DNA of 64,000 bases, taken from the NCBI RefSeq assembly GCF_008386505.1, contig NZ_VUNZ01000001.1, positions 1,293,736 through 1,357,735 of the forward strand, read 5' to 3'. The notes under the pieces are model-generated. The model saw only the letters and a program-made list of their open reading frames with translations. It ran no database searches and was not told the origin of the DNA. Shown piece by piece: positions 50,415 through 59,423 of this stretch. The DNA is from Chryseobacterium sediminis (GTDB lineage: Bacteria > Bacteroidota > Bacteroidia > Flavobacteriales > Weeksellaceae). The position numbers and the translations under genes are program-made. Each line of letters begins with the position of its first letter. Position 1 is the first letter of the stretch.

Positions 50415-53288
50415 TTAGTAAATCGTTACTGGGCCTACCAGTCCCATAGATTGTAATGGTTGATCTTTCCTTTTCAGATTCGTCCAGTATTGGGCTACCA
50501 CATTATCCTTAAGGGTTTTCATATAATTGACCATCACTGTAACTACTTTAATTTCAATTTCATTTATTCCATCACGAAGCAAACCATCTATCGGATAAAT
50601 TCTCCGTCCAAACCATTTTGTTCCTGCATCAATACCATTAATCCGTACTTCACAGATTCCATAAACACTTCCCAGATTCAGATGATGTACAGTTTTATTA
50701 TCAGTCACCTGAAATATATTGCGGTAAATTATCGTTCCGGCAAAATGAGCATATGCAGATAGCTCTTTAAGATCAGTCAGTTGATCCAACTCCTCTTTTA
50801 TAACCGCCCCATCATAGTTTCTGAATTCAACATTCCATTTACCATTAATCTCTTTTGAATTATTTCCAGTCACGGAATTTTCTTTCCAGACATTTCCTTT
50901 TTTATTTCGGTCAAAAACAATCAACTTAGAATCTGCCGGACCTAAATTGATCTGCAGGCACCCACCCGGAAGTTCCAGTTTAAACCGGTTACCCGTTACC
51001 GCATCCCATAACCATGCCTGTTTGTGTTTGATTACATTTTTATCAAATGTAATATCAAGCGAGGCACTGTGCTTACTGCTGGAATTATTAAACAGAAAAA
51101 GTTCGGCTTCATCGGCCTGATAACGTACCTGAGTGATGAATGTCTTTGGTGTCCGGATTTTCACATAGGGTTGAATACTATATTTTTCCTGAACTGCCTT
51201 ATACCAACCCAGGAAATCAGCTGCCGGCTTATTTAAAAGAATAAACCGGTCAGGATAAGTTTGCATTTTTCTGATCCAGCCCTGTACCTCCAGATCTCTT
51301 TTCTGATAATTATTCCAACCTGTAGAACGATCCGGAACAGCTTCAATGCAGAAGATTCTTCCTCCATTATCTACAAATTCATGCAATTTTGCAGCTGTGG
51401 CTGTATCCAAGCTATGCACTTCAATCAAAAACAAGGTATGGTACTTTCTTTTTCCATAAGTAAGAAAGCCTTTCTTTATATCCGAATCATTAATCACTCG
51501 TTCAGAAATATAATCACAGGCATTTCCGTTCTGATGAATAGATTCCCATATTAAAGCCTGGTAAACAGGCGAAACGATAGTTGGGAAAGGCTCATTCTGC
51601 GCACCATATTCTGACCACTGATCTGCAAAGGGTGCTAACAGGGCAATGTCTGCAAACATTGTCGCTTGCTGTAATACGGCAGACAATCTTGCCCGATAAT
51701 CCGTATAATGCTTAAAATACGGCCACATTGTGTTTTTTTCATTAAAATACCCGCCATAGGTAATCCAACCGGGAAAAGCGGCCTCAGGAGGAGAATAATT
51801 AAATCCGTGAAAAATGGGATGGGTAACTCCGGATATGGTGCTTTGGTCTCCTGCTATTTTCAGAATCTCCAGTGCTTCGTTAAAGACCATATCCGTGTTG
51901 GTCAATTCTTCAGAACTAACCAGTTTTTTATCCTTTAAATGGGCGGCTGAGGAAACCAGCTTATTGATCATGGTGTTTCCTCTACCCAGATGCCATGGAT
52001 ACTGCATAAATTTTTCTTCGCTGATATCTTCCCCTATCCCATATTTCAGCCAGGTCTCACACTCGGGAATATCCAGCTCAAAGCTTCCTTCCAGAGGAAA
52101 ATAACCACGTCCATATGCCTGTGCTCTTGATTTTACCTTATTATCTTTACACCACTGTGCAAAAGTATGTACAAATCTTTCCTCAAATATTTCAGCCTTG
52201 GTCAGTTCAAAATCATAACGCATACGGTCCGTCATTTTTTTGAACTCTGCTCCCATTTTTACAGGATAAAGGATGTTGGCTCCGGTTGTGTTTCCCATGC
52301 TGCCGATTTTAAAAAGGACAAAGGGCAGATAGGGATACAGATCATACCCCCGCCGTTTTTTAAACTCACTCATCATATCGCTGCTCCAATTGGTTCCCTC
52401 AGTTTCCAGACTATCAATGAAGAAAGACCTGATTTTCGGTGCAAGCGGTCCTATTTTCTGTTGAATGGTATCACTCATCCTGTTGAGGTATTTTTTTACG
52501 GCAGCAGTATCATAGTGATTCAATACCGGACCCATACCACCCGGAGTACCCTGGATTACACTCATAAAGCCTTGTACTTTCACCAATCCGTAAACTGCAT
52601 AGTCACCTTTAGGTACCGAAACTTTGATCACTCCATTTTTAATCTGATCTGACAAATTGATTACTTCGTCTATATGATTTAACGGATCCGGCACAAGTTT
52701 TACTTCCAGTATTTCCATCGTTCTTCCGCTATATGGATTGGTAATGGCTGGGTCAGCCTCTTTCAGGAGATCAAAAAGGGAAAATTCCGTTTTAAGTGGC
52801 CCTTTCAGTTTTTTTACAGCCGAAACCACAATCTGCGAACGTTCTTCCCCTTCCAGGAACTCACCACCTATAGGGAATCCGGTACCAACAAGCAGATCGC
52901 AGGTCATATCCAATGATTTTGCTTCTTCAAGGGTAAATTTCAATAATTCGATCCATTCATCACTTAACCATTCTACACCCGGCTTATTCATATCATCAGT
53001 ACGTAAAGGAAATGATATAGGGTTTATCTCCACCCCCCCTATCCCTGCATCTTTTAAGATCCTGAGTTCGCGTGCTAATTCTGCTTTTTCTATTTTATTA
53101 CCATTCCACCACCAGCGAACAAACGGACGGTAATGATTCGCTGGATCTCTGAATATTTCAAACAGTGATTGTTGTTGTAATAAATTTCCATCTGCGAGCA
53201 TTCCACGCATATATGATGGCAACGCATTCATTAATATTAAACCGGGTACTGTTGCTGAACACTGTTTCAAAAAGTCTCTTCTTTTCAT
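50415..53288 (-). CDS. GH106-like alpha-L-rhamnosidase family glycoside hydrolase, Tat-type signal
   Basis: 957 residues from the ATG at 53288, chosen because MKRRDFLKQCSATVPGLI is a twin-arginine signal start; an in-frame ATG at 53306 adds six residues. The large enzyme matches PF17132/GH106: YRPFVRWWWNGNKIEKAELA, AGIGGVEINPIS, DLLVGTGFPIGGEFLEG, RAQAYGRGYFPLEGSFELDIPECETW, a central TIM-barrel part, and C-terminal galactose-binding-like domains (FAGTIIYRNIFQVTDNKTV). Such enzymes release alpha-L-rhamnose from plant or bacterial glycans. It stands alone with no SusCD pair, so substrate capture genes must be elsewhere. Tat export of a GH is unusual in this genome's company of Sec substrates. 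Confidence 0.85.
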   Translation of the reverse strand: MKRRDFLKQCSATVPGLILMNALPSYMRGMLADGNLLQQQSLFEIFRDPANHYRPFVRWWWNGNKIEKAELARELRILKDAGIGGVEINPISFPLRTDDMNKPGVEWLSDEWIELLKFTLEEAKSLDMTCDLLVGTGFPIGGEFLEGEERSQIVVSAVKKLKGPLKTEFSLFDLLKEADPAITNPYSGRTMEILEVKLVPDPLNHIDEVINLSDQIKNGVIKVSVPKGDYAVYGLVKVQGFMSVIQGTPGGMGPVLNHYDTAAVKKYLNRMSDTIQQKIGPLAPKIRSFFIDSLETEGTNWSSDMMSEFKKRRGYDLYPYLPFVLFKIGSMGNTTGANILYPVKMGAEFKKMTDRMRYDFELTKAEIFEERFVHTFAQWCKDNKVKSRAQAYGRGYFPLEGSFELDIPECETWLKYGIGEDISEEKFMQYPWHLGRGNTMINKLVSSAAHLKDKKLVSSEELTNTDMVFNEALEILKIAGDQSTISGVTHPIFHGFNYSPPEAAFPGWITYGGYFNEKNTMWPYFKHYTDYRARLSAVLQQATMFADIALLAPFADQWSEYGAQNEPFPTIVSPVYQALIWESIHQNGNACDYISERVINDSDIKKGFLTYGKRKYHTLFLIEVHSLDTATAAKLHEFVDNGGRIFCIEAVPDRSTGWNNYQKRDLEVQGWIRKMQTYPDRFILLNKPAADFLGWYKAVQEKYSIQPYVKIRTPKTFITQVRYQADEAELFLFNNSSSKHSASLDITFDKNVIKHKQAWLWDAVTGNRFKLELPGGCLQINLGPADSKLIVFDRNKKGNVWKENSVTGNNSKEINGKWNVEFRNYDGAVIKEELDQLTDLKELSAYAHFAGTIIYRNIFQVTDNKTVHHLNLGSVYGICEVRINGIDAGTKWFGRRIYPIDGLLRDGINEIEIKVVTVMVNYMKTLKDNVVAQYWTNLKRKDQPLQSMGLVGPVTIY

Positions 53289-53395
53289 GAATGGTTGAAA
53301 TCGCAATAATTATTTAAGCCAAATTTAATAGATTTGTTAATAATATTACCGTTTGCCAGAAAATAATATGAGATAGGTTTTCGGTTTATAAAAAC

Positions 53396-53794
53396 ATGGA
53401 AAAAAAGCATAGTCTGAAAGAACTTGCTGGTGTCTTCCTTAAGCTACAGATTACAGCTTTTGACGGACCTGCTGCCCATATTGCCATGGTGTCACCCACA
53501 GAGAACAAAAACAAAATGGAAACTTACCTGACAAAGGCAGACGTAATGCACAAGATCATTACCATAAAAGATTGTGGGCACGACATGATCACACAAGGTA
53601 AGATGAATGGTGCAGAAGAAACCTGGTCCTATACATATTGGCAATGGCAGAAACAGCCAGAGGAATTTGTCAATTCAATTTTTGAATTTATAAAAAATAA
53701 AGCAAATAAAAAATGCAGTAGGAAAACAGTTTTATCACATCAGAAATTTTGGATTATTTTAACGTATCAAAGCAAAATAATACATCACAGTTAA
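53396..53794 (+). pseudogene. Probable alpha/beta-hydrolase C-terminal remnant
   Basis: 132-codon frame whose product lacks the N-terminal half of a hydrolase. DGPAAHIAMVSPTENKNK and IITIKDCGHDMITQGKMNG contain a catalytic-His-like GHD segment and a final helix (EEFVNSIFEFIKNK), but no nucleophile serine region precedes it. The last ~25 residues (CSRKTVLSHQKFWI) look non-homologous. I read it as a decayed fragment; a short functional protein is less likely. Confidence 0.5.
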
Positions 53795-53869
53795 GCAGAA
53801 TAGTATTATAACTAATTGTTTGATGTAAAAGAAGTTTGTAATTCTCTATTAACCTGACTTAATCAAATC

Positions 53870-53958
53870 AAATCATCTACAAAAGTGTTTGAAGATGTGC
53901 TCGTCTTGACACCAAAAGCCAAAAGGCGCCACTTTAATACAGGTGGCGTCTTTTTTAA
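53870..53958 (+). repeat. ~88-bp repeat with terminal hairpin, copy A
   Basis: Shares AAAAGTGTTTGAAGAT, GCTCGTCTTG and ACCAAAAGCCAAAAGGCG with copy B (56040-56127), in the same orientation, ending in a GCGCC-type hairpin and T-run. A one-base deletion (GACACC against GGCCACC) shifts the reading frame relative to copy B. Confidence 0.65.
53925..53956 (+). terminator. Terminator-like hairpin of repeat copy A
   Basis: GGCGCCAC/GTGGCGTC stem with one G-U pair, loop TTTAATACAG, followed by six T. Could end any transcript entering from 53.4 kb. Confidence 0.7.
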
Positions 53959-54142
53959 TTCACCAAAACTGTTCTCTACATTTAATTTTTATAAAATTAA
54001 TAAATCATTTCAGTTGAGTTCATTCCAACCCCTCAAAAAATTATCAGCATTCATAAAAATTCTCTTTTATCAATTCATACGAAAGAACTATATTTAGCCA
54101 TGTTATGCCATCACGAATTTTTAAAACAACTTTAATAAAAAA
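53959..54142. other. Upstream region of the AraC-type regulator
   Basis: With repeat A, the 348 bp from 53795 to 54142 contain no credible gene. It is AT-rich; the last 100 bp are the likely promoter and leader of the regulator gene, without a clear TAnnTTTG match. Confidence 0.4.
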
Positions 54143-55297
54143 TTGATTTATACAACACTTTTAAATATTGCTGTTTTTCAGGGAATTGTTCTAGGCATAG
54201 TTATTCTAAAATCGTCCCTCTTCAATAGTCAATCAAATAGATATTTAGCCTACTTGCTATTTGCACTTTCCTTCGTTTTATTGAATTACGTTTTTGAAAT
54301 TGAAGGTGCATTTAAATCCTATCCTTTGCTATGTTTTCTGGACTATATTGAATGGATATTTTTACTACCTGTCTTCATCTTCCTTTTTATCATAAACCGA
54401 ATTGATGATACTGTAAAGAACAGACAAAGAACTTATTTGTATTACATTCCCTTTGCCTACTCCTCTATTTTTACCATTATATACCATCTTAATGATATTT
54501 TAGGAATTTATAAAATCTCAGATTCAGACATTTTCATAATCAATATACTTAGACTAATTCAGCTTTTATTTGCCTTTATCATCATCCTGTTTCCACCTTT
54601 TTACTCTTATTTTATGATAAGGCACTTAAAAGACCCACAAGAGAAAAAATGGGTAATTACCTTATTAACTACTCTCTATTTATTATTATCTACCTGGCTA
54701 ATTACGTATATGACTGGCTTCTTTTTTGGAATAGACATTTCCTCTATCATGAGCGGACTGGCTTTAGCGGCAACATTTATCATGCACTGGACGGCCTATA
54801 TAGGCATTTACAGATACAAGCTTGCCAAAAACAAAGATGCGGTCTACCATTTTCTAAACAACGATTTAGTTATTATAAATCCTAATCTGCTAGTTGCAGA
54901 AAATAGTATAACGCAAGAAAATAACACTGCAGAAGAATCCAGAGAATCTATCACAGCAGATAATCTTTATTTTCAAAAACTGGAATTTCTTTGTAAAGAC
55001 GAGTACATTTATACAGACAGTACATTAAACAGAGAAAAAGTAGCTGAAAAACTTGGGATAAGCCCTGGATATGTTTCACAAATTGTAAACACAGTAACAG
55101 GAGACAACTTTGCCCATTATATCAATCAATATCGGGTGGAGGCTGTAAAGGAAATGATATCAAATCCGGAATATAAAAACTATAATCTGCTGACAATGGG
55201 ATTGGAAGCCGGCTTTACTTCAAAAACAACTTTCTTTAAAGCATTTAAAAAAGTTACCGGTAAGACACCTAATGAATATAAAAATACCAGCAAATAA
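54143..55297 (+). CDS. Membrane-anchored AraC-family transcriptional regulator
   Basis: 384 residues, starting at a TTG (54143): the N-terminus MIYTTLLNIAVFQGIVLGIVIL is what the family has, and no ATG serves instead. Seven predicted transmembrane helices occupy residues 5-220 (for example IEWIFLLPVFIFLFII, IINILRLIQLLFAFIIILF), and an HTH_18 domain lies at ~285-380 (NREKVAEKLGISPGYVSQIVNTVTG, MGLEAGFTSKTTFFKAFKKVTGKTPNEY). Such 7TM-AraC proteins sense an unknown signal at the membrane. The following outer-membrane protein gene is 89 bp downstream and may be its target. The pair is bracketed by repeat copies A and B. Confidence 0.88.
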   Translation: MIYTTLLNIAVFQGIVLGIVILKSSLFNSQSNRYLAYLLFALSFVLLNYVFEIEGAFKSYPLLCFLDYIEWIFLLPVFIFLFIINRIDDTVKNRQRTYLYYIPFAYSSIFTIIYHLNDILGIYKISDSDIFIINILRLIQLLFAFIIILFPPFYSYFMIRHLKDPQEKKWVITLLTTLYLLLSTWLITYMTGFFFGIDISSIMSGLALAATFIMHWTAYIGIYRYKLAKNKDAVYHFLNNDLVIINPNLLVAENSITQENNTAEESRESITADNLYFQKLEFLCKDEYIYTDSTLNREKVAEKLGISPGYVSQIVNTVTGDNFAHYINQYRVEAVKEMISNPEYKNYNLLTMGLEAGFTSKTTFFKAFKKVTGKTPNEYKNTSK

Positions 55298-55386
55298 GTA
55301 CCATTTTGTACATTTTTAAGCTTTTGAAACCCGTTCTAATTTTTATTATTTGAGTTTTGCATCGAAATAATTCAAATAACTTTTTT

Positions 55387-55926
55387 ATGAAAAAAAAACT
55401 TTTACAGCTCATTATTTTACTAGCCTTTTATTCTGTCAATGCTCAAAGTGAAACTGATGCAAATCCTTATCAGAAAAAGAATGAAATTAAATTAAATTTA
55501 ATTGCCCCGTTATCCGGAGCCTTTGAAGCAGGTTTTGAACGGCATATAAACAAGAAATCATCACTGGGCATCTCTGCATTTATTGTTTATGATCACACAA
55601 AAGACAAGGATATGAATTACTTCATCTCCCCTTATTACAGATATTATTTTGGAAAAAAATATGCTTCCGGTTTTTTTGCCGAAGGATTTGGAATGTTCAC
55701 TTCCATTGATGGGAAAAAAATATACGCGGCAGACAATCTTACATTCACTGAAAATAAAGATGTTTATGATCTTGCACTCGGTGCTGGTCTTGGTTGGAAG
55801 TTAGTTACAAGAAAAGGATTTGTTTTTGAAGCCAACGCGGCTTATGGGAAACTCGTGTTCAATGCAGACAAAACTGATCATGATCAGGTTATAAAGCTTG
55901 GATTGAGTATTGGTTATCGATTTTAA
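55387..55926 (+). CDS. DUF3575-like outer-membrane beta-barrel protein
   Basis: 179 residues from the ATG at 55387, where the signal peptide MKKKLLQLIILLAFYSVNAQ starts; an in-frame ATG at 55357 adds an unlikely N-terminal MHRNNSNNFF. The body has strands KNEIKLNLIAPLSGAFEAGFER, FISPYYRYYFGKKYASGFFAEG, and a terminal LGLSIGYRF (aromatic end), an OmpA-like 8-strand barrel typical of DUF3575. Function unknown. Downstream of the AraC-type gene on the same strand. Confidence 0.85.
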   Translation: MKKKLLQLIILLAFYSVNAQSETDANPYQKKNEIKLNLIAPLSGAFEAGFERHINKKSSLGISAFIVYDHTKDKDMNYFISPYYRYYFGKKYASGFFAEGFGMFTSIDGKKIYAADNLTFTENKDVYDLALGAGLGWKLVTRKGFVFEANAAYGKLVFNADKTDHDQVIKLGLSIGYRF

Positions 55927-56039
55927 TATCAAATATATCTTAAAAACCATAACAAGACTTTTGTTTACAATGGGTAAATTACAAAACTGAAAAATAAAAA
56001 CGAGGATTATAATTCCTGTTTAATTTGGCTCCATCGAAC

Positions 56040-56127
56040 AAAATCATCGATAAAAGTGTTTGAAGATCCGCTCGTCTTGGCCACCAAAAGCCAAAAGGCG
56101 CCAACTTAAAATAGTTGGCGCTTTTTA
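56040..56127 (+). repeat. ~88-bp repeat with terminal hairpin, copy B
   Basis: Counterpart of copy A, 2.1 kb away in direct orientation. One frame reads KVFEDPLVLATKSQKAPT then stop, which could be the C-terminus of a lost gene carried with its terminator. Confidence 0.65.
56098..56125 (+). terminator. Terminator-like hairpin of repeat copy B
   Basis: Perfect 9-bp stem GCGCCAACT/AGTTGGCGC with loop TAAAAT and a T-run. Positioned to stop the DUF3575 transcript before the convergent two-component genes. Confidence 0.8.
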
Positions 56128-56286
56128 TTTTATTCTTGATTCCAAAATAAGCCAGATGTTTTGGCAGTAGATATTACAGATTTTCTTTCTGCAAGATATT
56201 CCGGAGTTTTTGCAGGGCTGATCAATTTTGTTGATTCATTTAAAGCAAATAATATCAAAGTACAATCTTTTTTTGTGATAGAATAT

Positions 56287-56934
56287 TTACTGATTATACA
56301 GCCTGAGAATCTCCACCAATTCAGGTATGGATCGTATTTTTAGCTTCTCAAACAACCTGTTTTTGTAAGTGCTGATCGTTGATGAATGGAGATTCAGCTG
56401 ATTAGAAATTTCTTTGAGCGGAAGACCTTCTGCAAGCTTATTGGCAATTTGCAATTCGCGGTCTGACAGTGCTTCAAAGGGAGAATTCTTTACCGTGCCA
56501 TTTAATGATTCTAAAAAAATAGCTTCTTTTATATTATCACTGATATATCGGCCCTTACTGAGCATCGCCGTTAAAGCAGTCTCTATTACTTCAGTGGAGC
56601 TTAGTTTACTGAGATAGCCACCAGCACCCATTTTCAGATATCGCATTCCATACAACTCTTCATCCTGTGAAGAAAATATTAGAGTTTTTAATTGAGGCTG
56701 GTGAATTTTTATGTAATCTATTGCTTCCTGAACAGTACCATTAGGCATATTAACATCCATAATGGCCAGATCAAATTCTTCTTTCTGAATTAATTTGTAC
56801 AGCGATTTATAATCCTCTACTTCTGAAACTATGGCATCGGGTCTGAATCGTTTGATTGTTTGTATCAAACCCATCCGGACGATACCATGATCATCTGCTA
56901 CAACAATGCGAATGTTTACTTTTAGGCTCATCAT
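56287..56934 (-). CDS. NarL/FixJ-type response regulator (LuxR HTH)
   Basis: 215 residues. Receiver domain 6-125 with acidic pair Asp14-Asp15 (VVADDHGIV), phospho-acceptor Asp60 (AIMDVNMPNG) and the switch region LIFSSQDEELYGM. LuxR HTH at ~148-208 (LSDRELQIANKLAEGLPLKE, LNLHSSTISTYKNRLFEKLK). Start at the ATG at 56934; a second ATG directly follows. It overlaps the kinase gene by 4 bp (ATGA), a coupled pair. Together they probably control the adjacent pilus-like operon, upstream in the same direction. DNA target unknown; TGTAGT half-sites before the pilin gene are candidates. Confidence 0.93.
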   Translation of the reverse strand: MMSLKVNIRIVVADDHGIVRMGLIQTIKRFRPDAIVSEVEDYKSLYKLIQKEEFDLAIMDVNMPNGTVQEAIDYIKIHQPQLKTLIFSSQDEELYGMRYLKMGAGGYLSKLSSTEVIETALTAMLSKGRYISDNIKEAIFLESLNGTVKNSPFEALSDRELQIANKLAEGLPLKEISNQLNLHSSTISTYKNRLFEKLKIRSIPELVEILRLYNQ

Positions 56935-57665
56935 TCTATAAATTTATGTAAAAAAAGGGAAACCGTAGTACCTTTATTTTCAGTGGAAATGATTTGTATG
57001 TTTCCATGTAACAAGGATATAAAATTTTTTACAATTTTCAAACTTAATCCAGCTCCTTTCTCACCCGCAGTTCCCAGGAATATGGGATTGTCATAAGTGT
57101 AGATCGAAGATAAATACTTTTCATTTATTCCTGTCCCGGAATCAATTATAGAAAGTACAACCTCATCACCTTCTGTAATTACCTGTAAATAAATATCTTG
57201 ATCTGGAAAAGAGTATTTTATCGCGTTGTTAAAAATTTTGTCTAAAACGTATTCGATCAACAGACGATCGCTTGCAATCACTACATTGTGATCACCTTTA
57301 AAATAAAATTTAATATTTTTTTCCTTTAATTTGGCAGCGTATTTTTCTTCTAAATAGTGAAAAAGATCCATCACCATGATTTTAGCGGGTTTAATCTTAA
57401 ATTCTCCGTATTGTGTTTTTAGCCATGCAATACTGTCCTGGATCGTTTGCAGATTCTTCTGAGCATCGCGTTTTACCTGCGGCAACAACTTAAAAAAATC
57501 TTCCTCACTTATGGTCTTTTGTCCCAGTTCTTCTATAAGCCACAGAAAATTTCCAAACAATTCTTTTGAGTCATGAGACAATATTGATATCAGTCCGTTC
57601 TTGAAATTGATTTCGTTTTCCAGTCTTTCGATTTTTAATTGTAGTTCATTGATAAAATCATTCAT
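56931..57665 (-). CDS. Soluble sensor histidine kinase lacking a sensor domain
   Basis: 244 residues from the ATG at 57665 (MNDFINELQLKIERLENE); an in-frame ATG at 57758 would add a 31-residue unlikely N-terminus. A short coiled coil (residues 1-22) leads to the phospho-accepting His31 in ISILSHDSKELFGN, then a HATPase domain: N box VLDKIFNNAIKYSFP, G1 VVLSIIDSGTGIN, G2 GTAGEKGAGLSLKIVKNF. No transmembrane or input domain is present, so it senses through partner proteins or an intracellular cue. Coupled to the response regulator by a 4-bp overlap. The gap to the upstream gene holds a possible small frame. Confidence 0.9.
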   Translation of the reverse strand: MNDFINELQLKIERLENEINFKNGLISILSHDSKELFGNFLWLIEELGQKTISEEDFFKLLPQVKRDAQKNLQTIQDSIAWLKTQYGEFKIKPAKIMVMDLFHYLEEKYAAKLKEKNIKFYFKGDHNVVIASDRLLIEYVLDKIFNNAIKYSFPDQDIYLQVITEGDEVVLSIIDSGTGINEKYLSSIYTYDNPIFLGTAGEKGAGLSLKIVKNFISLLHGNIQIISTENKGTTVSLFLHKFIE

Positions 57666-57829
57666 AAATTTAGTAATCAAAGGTTTTAGAAGCTTTTTTG
57701 AATTATTTTTTGGAAAAAGACAGAAAGGGTTATACTGCTTAAATGCGAATAAAAACATCCAGTTCAGGCCCTTCTCCAGGAGCTGGCAAGTTATAAAAAA
57801 TATCGTATTAGTAAAAAATCAAATGGGAT

Positions 57830-57952
57830 TTACTTGAAATAGTAAATCCCATATTTTATCTTAATAAGATCCAGACTGAATTTTTCTAATGCCGTTAATT
57901 TATCAATATCGTGCTGATCCGGCGATTGATTATTGTTATTAAAATCGTCCAT
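57830..57952 (-). CDS. Possible 40-residue protein between adhesin and kinase genes
   Basis: An ATG at 57952, 27 bp after the adhesin stop, opens a 40-codon frame: an N/D/Q-rich start (MDDFNNNNQSPDQHD) and a helical-looking end (LTALEKFSLDLIKIKYGIYY). It fits the spacing of the operon, ending 164 bp before the kinase. No homologs known to me. It may be a real small regulator or merely a chance frame; composition resembles coding DNA more than the region after it. Confidence 0.4.
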   Translation of the reverse strand: MDDFNNNNQSPDQHDIDKLTALEKFSLDLIKIKYGIYYFK

Positions 57953-57979
57953 AAGGAGGAGCAATTTTAGAAAGTATTG

Positions 57980-59413
57980 TTAAATTGCCGTAAAGCTATA
58001 ATAAACATTGATAGAATAAGTGGTATTTTCCTTCCCTACCAAACTCTGGGCACCCGCAGGTGGTATAGTGTATCTTACGTTCAATCCGCGGTCCAAAACC
58101 GGTGTCCCGTTAAAGAGTATTTTTTGAGGTGTTTTGGATAAGGGAACATTTACAGAGCTTCCATCCACGCCAATTTGTAAAATATTTGAATTAATACTGG
58201 TCTGCAGACCGCCTTTCTTGAAATAATTTTCGTCCGATTTTACATATAACTCAAAATTTTCATTGTTGGACAACATAATTTGGTTGGGAATCACTTGTGA
58301 CTGACCATCAGTATAATGGGCAGCAGTATTAAAATTGAAGTTTACATTCCGCCCGGAACTGGGGATGGTGATTTCCGACAGAGGAAGCACCTTTAACTGA
58401 ACAGCTGTATTTTGTAAACTATTAATTGAGTTATCTGTGCTTCCGGCATTGAAATTCAATTCAAACGTATAAGTTCCGGCTTCAAAAAAGAAGTTTTTAA
58501 AATCTTCCGCAGACACATAAAGCTGAGGAATAAAGCTGTTTCTATTTCCCGCTACAACACTGAAATTAGCAGCAGAAAAATTCTGAAAATCGGAAGACAA
58601 GGCTTTGGTAGTGAGTGCAGCTCCGTTACTACCCAATTTAACACTTCCTATATTTCTGGTTCCTGGAACACCTTTAGAAGAAGTGAACTGAATGTTTGTG
58701 GAAGCAGCTTTCGCCCAAAAATTAAAATCGACTGTATTCGCGATTTCCGTATTCCCCAAATCCCACACCCGCGTGCTTGCATTGCGGTAGTCATTCAAAG
58801 AAGATATTTCTATGTATTTTGTTAAAGAGTTCGTGATCCAGCGTATAGAAGAAGGAATGACTAAAATTGTTTTAAAATTACGCGGTGTGAAGTCATTATA
58901 ATTCTGAGTGATATCCATAGAGTAATTCCCAGCCCGGAAGGCATTGGCACTAAATTGTGATGAAGGAATTTTAAATGTAAAATTGATATTTCCCCGGTTG
59001 AATCCTCCACCAATACTGATTGATGGTGGTTCAAACCACTTTACAGCACTTGTACTGAACGACTGAAAACCTGGTAAATAACCTGAAAGTCCAGTATATG
59101 GCAGCTGCCCGCCCATACTTTCTAACTGCCATATAAGCGTGGAACTGGGTAAAGTAAGTGACGAAGAAGAGTGAGTAAAAGTTGGTCCGGAAACAGAGGT
59201 AAATGTAGGAGCTGTTGGGAGCAATCCCAAAAAGGCATAATCCCAGTTTGTTCTGTTGGCATTCGTCATTACCCTTGTAGGTACTGAAGTAAATTCGCTC
59301 CTGTTAAAAATATTATTGTCAGGAATCGACAGGTACACATCCTGAGCTTTCGTGAATGTAGACCCGCAGCACACGGTAAAGATTCCTATTAGAAAAGCCC
59401 TCATCTTTTTCAT
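57980..59413 (-). CDS. Putative pilus tip adhesin with C-terminal pilin-like domain
   Basis: 477 residues. Signal peptide ending STFTKAQ. The N-terminal ~280 residues are beta-rich and S/T/N-rich (TLIWQLESMGGQLPYTGLSG, FKIPSSQFSANAFRAGNYSM), with no known domain. Residues ~375-477 resemble the pilin at 63121-63666: NNENFELYVKSDENYFKKGG lines up with TKNFNVKVKAGGPNF, LNVRYTIPPAGAQS with LNLDYTIPAAKSSS, and the last strand NVYYSFTAI with TVTYTATAL. That is the layout of a two-domain tip adhesin. Follows the usher-like gene with a 10-bp gap. Confidence 0.75.
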   Translation of the reverse strand: MKKMRAFLIGIFTVCCGSTFTKAQDVYLSIPDNNIFNRSEFTSVPTRVMTNANRTNWDYAFLGLLPTAPTFTSVSGPTFTHSSSSLTLPSSTLIWQLESMGGQLPYTGLSGYLPGFQSFSTSAVKWFEPPSISIGGGFNRGNINFTFKIPSSQFSANAFRAGNYSMDITQNYNDFTPRNFKTILVIPSSIRWITNSLTKYIEISSLNDYRNASTRVWDLGNTEIANTVDFNFWAKAASTNIQFTSSKGVPGTRNIGSVKLGSNGAALTTKALSSDFQNFSAANFSVVAGNRNSFIPQLYVSAEDFKNFFFEAGTYTFELNFNAGSTDNSINSLQNTAVQLKVLPLSEITIPSSGRNVNFNFNTAAHYTDGQSQVIPNQIMLSNNENFELYVKSDENYFKKGGLQTSINSNILQIGVDGSSVNVPLSKTPQKILFNGTPVLDRGLNVRYTIPPAGAQSLVGKENTTYSINVYYSFTAI

Positions 59414-59423
59414 ACTTTTAAAT

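Larger units (their letters stand above)
55927..56286. other. Intergenic region with repeat B and a possible gene remnant
   Basis: 360 bp between convergent genes. It holds repeat copy B (56040-56127) and its hairpin. Frame 56146-56280 on the plus strand encodes AVDITDFLSARYSGVFAGLI and then runs into the opposite gene; it has the look of a protein fragment but starts and ends without support. Confidence 0.4.

Noticed and set aside
53885..54097. Plus-strand frame starting in repeat A
   Set aside because: It is the frameshifted tail of the repeat running into AT-rich DNA; its terminator hairpin lies inside it.
53870..56127. Repeats A and B as a CRISPR array or as IS ends
   Set aside because: Only two copies 2.1 kb apart in direct orientation, with no spacers, no transposase between and no inverted ends.
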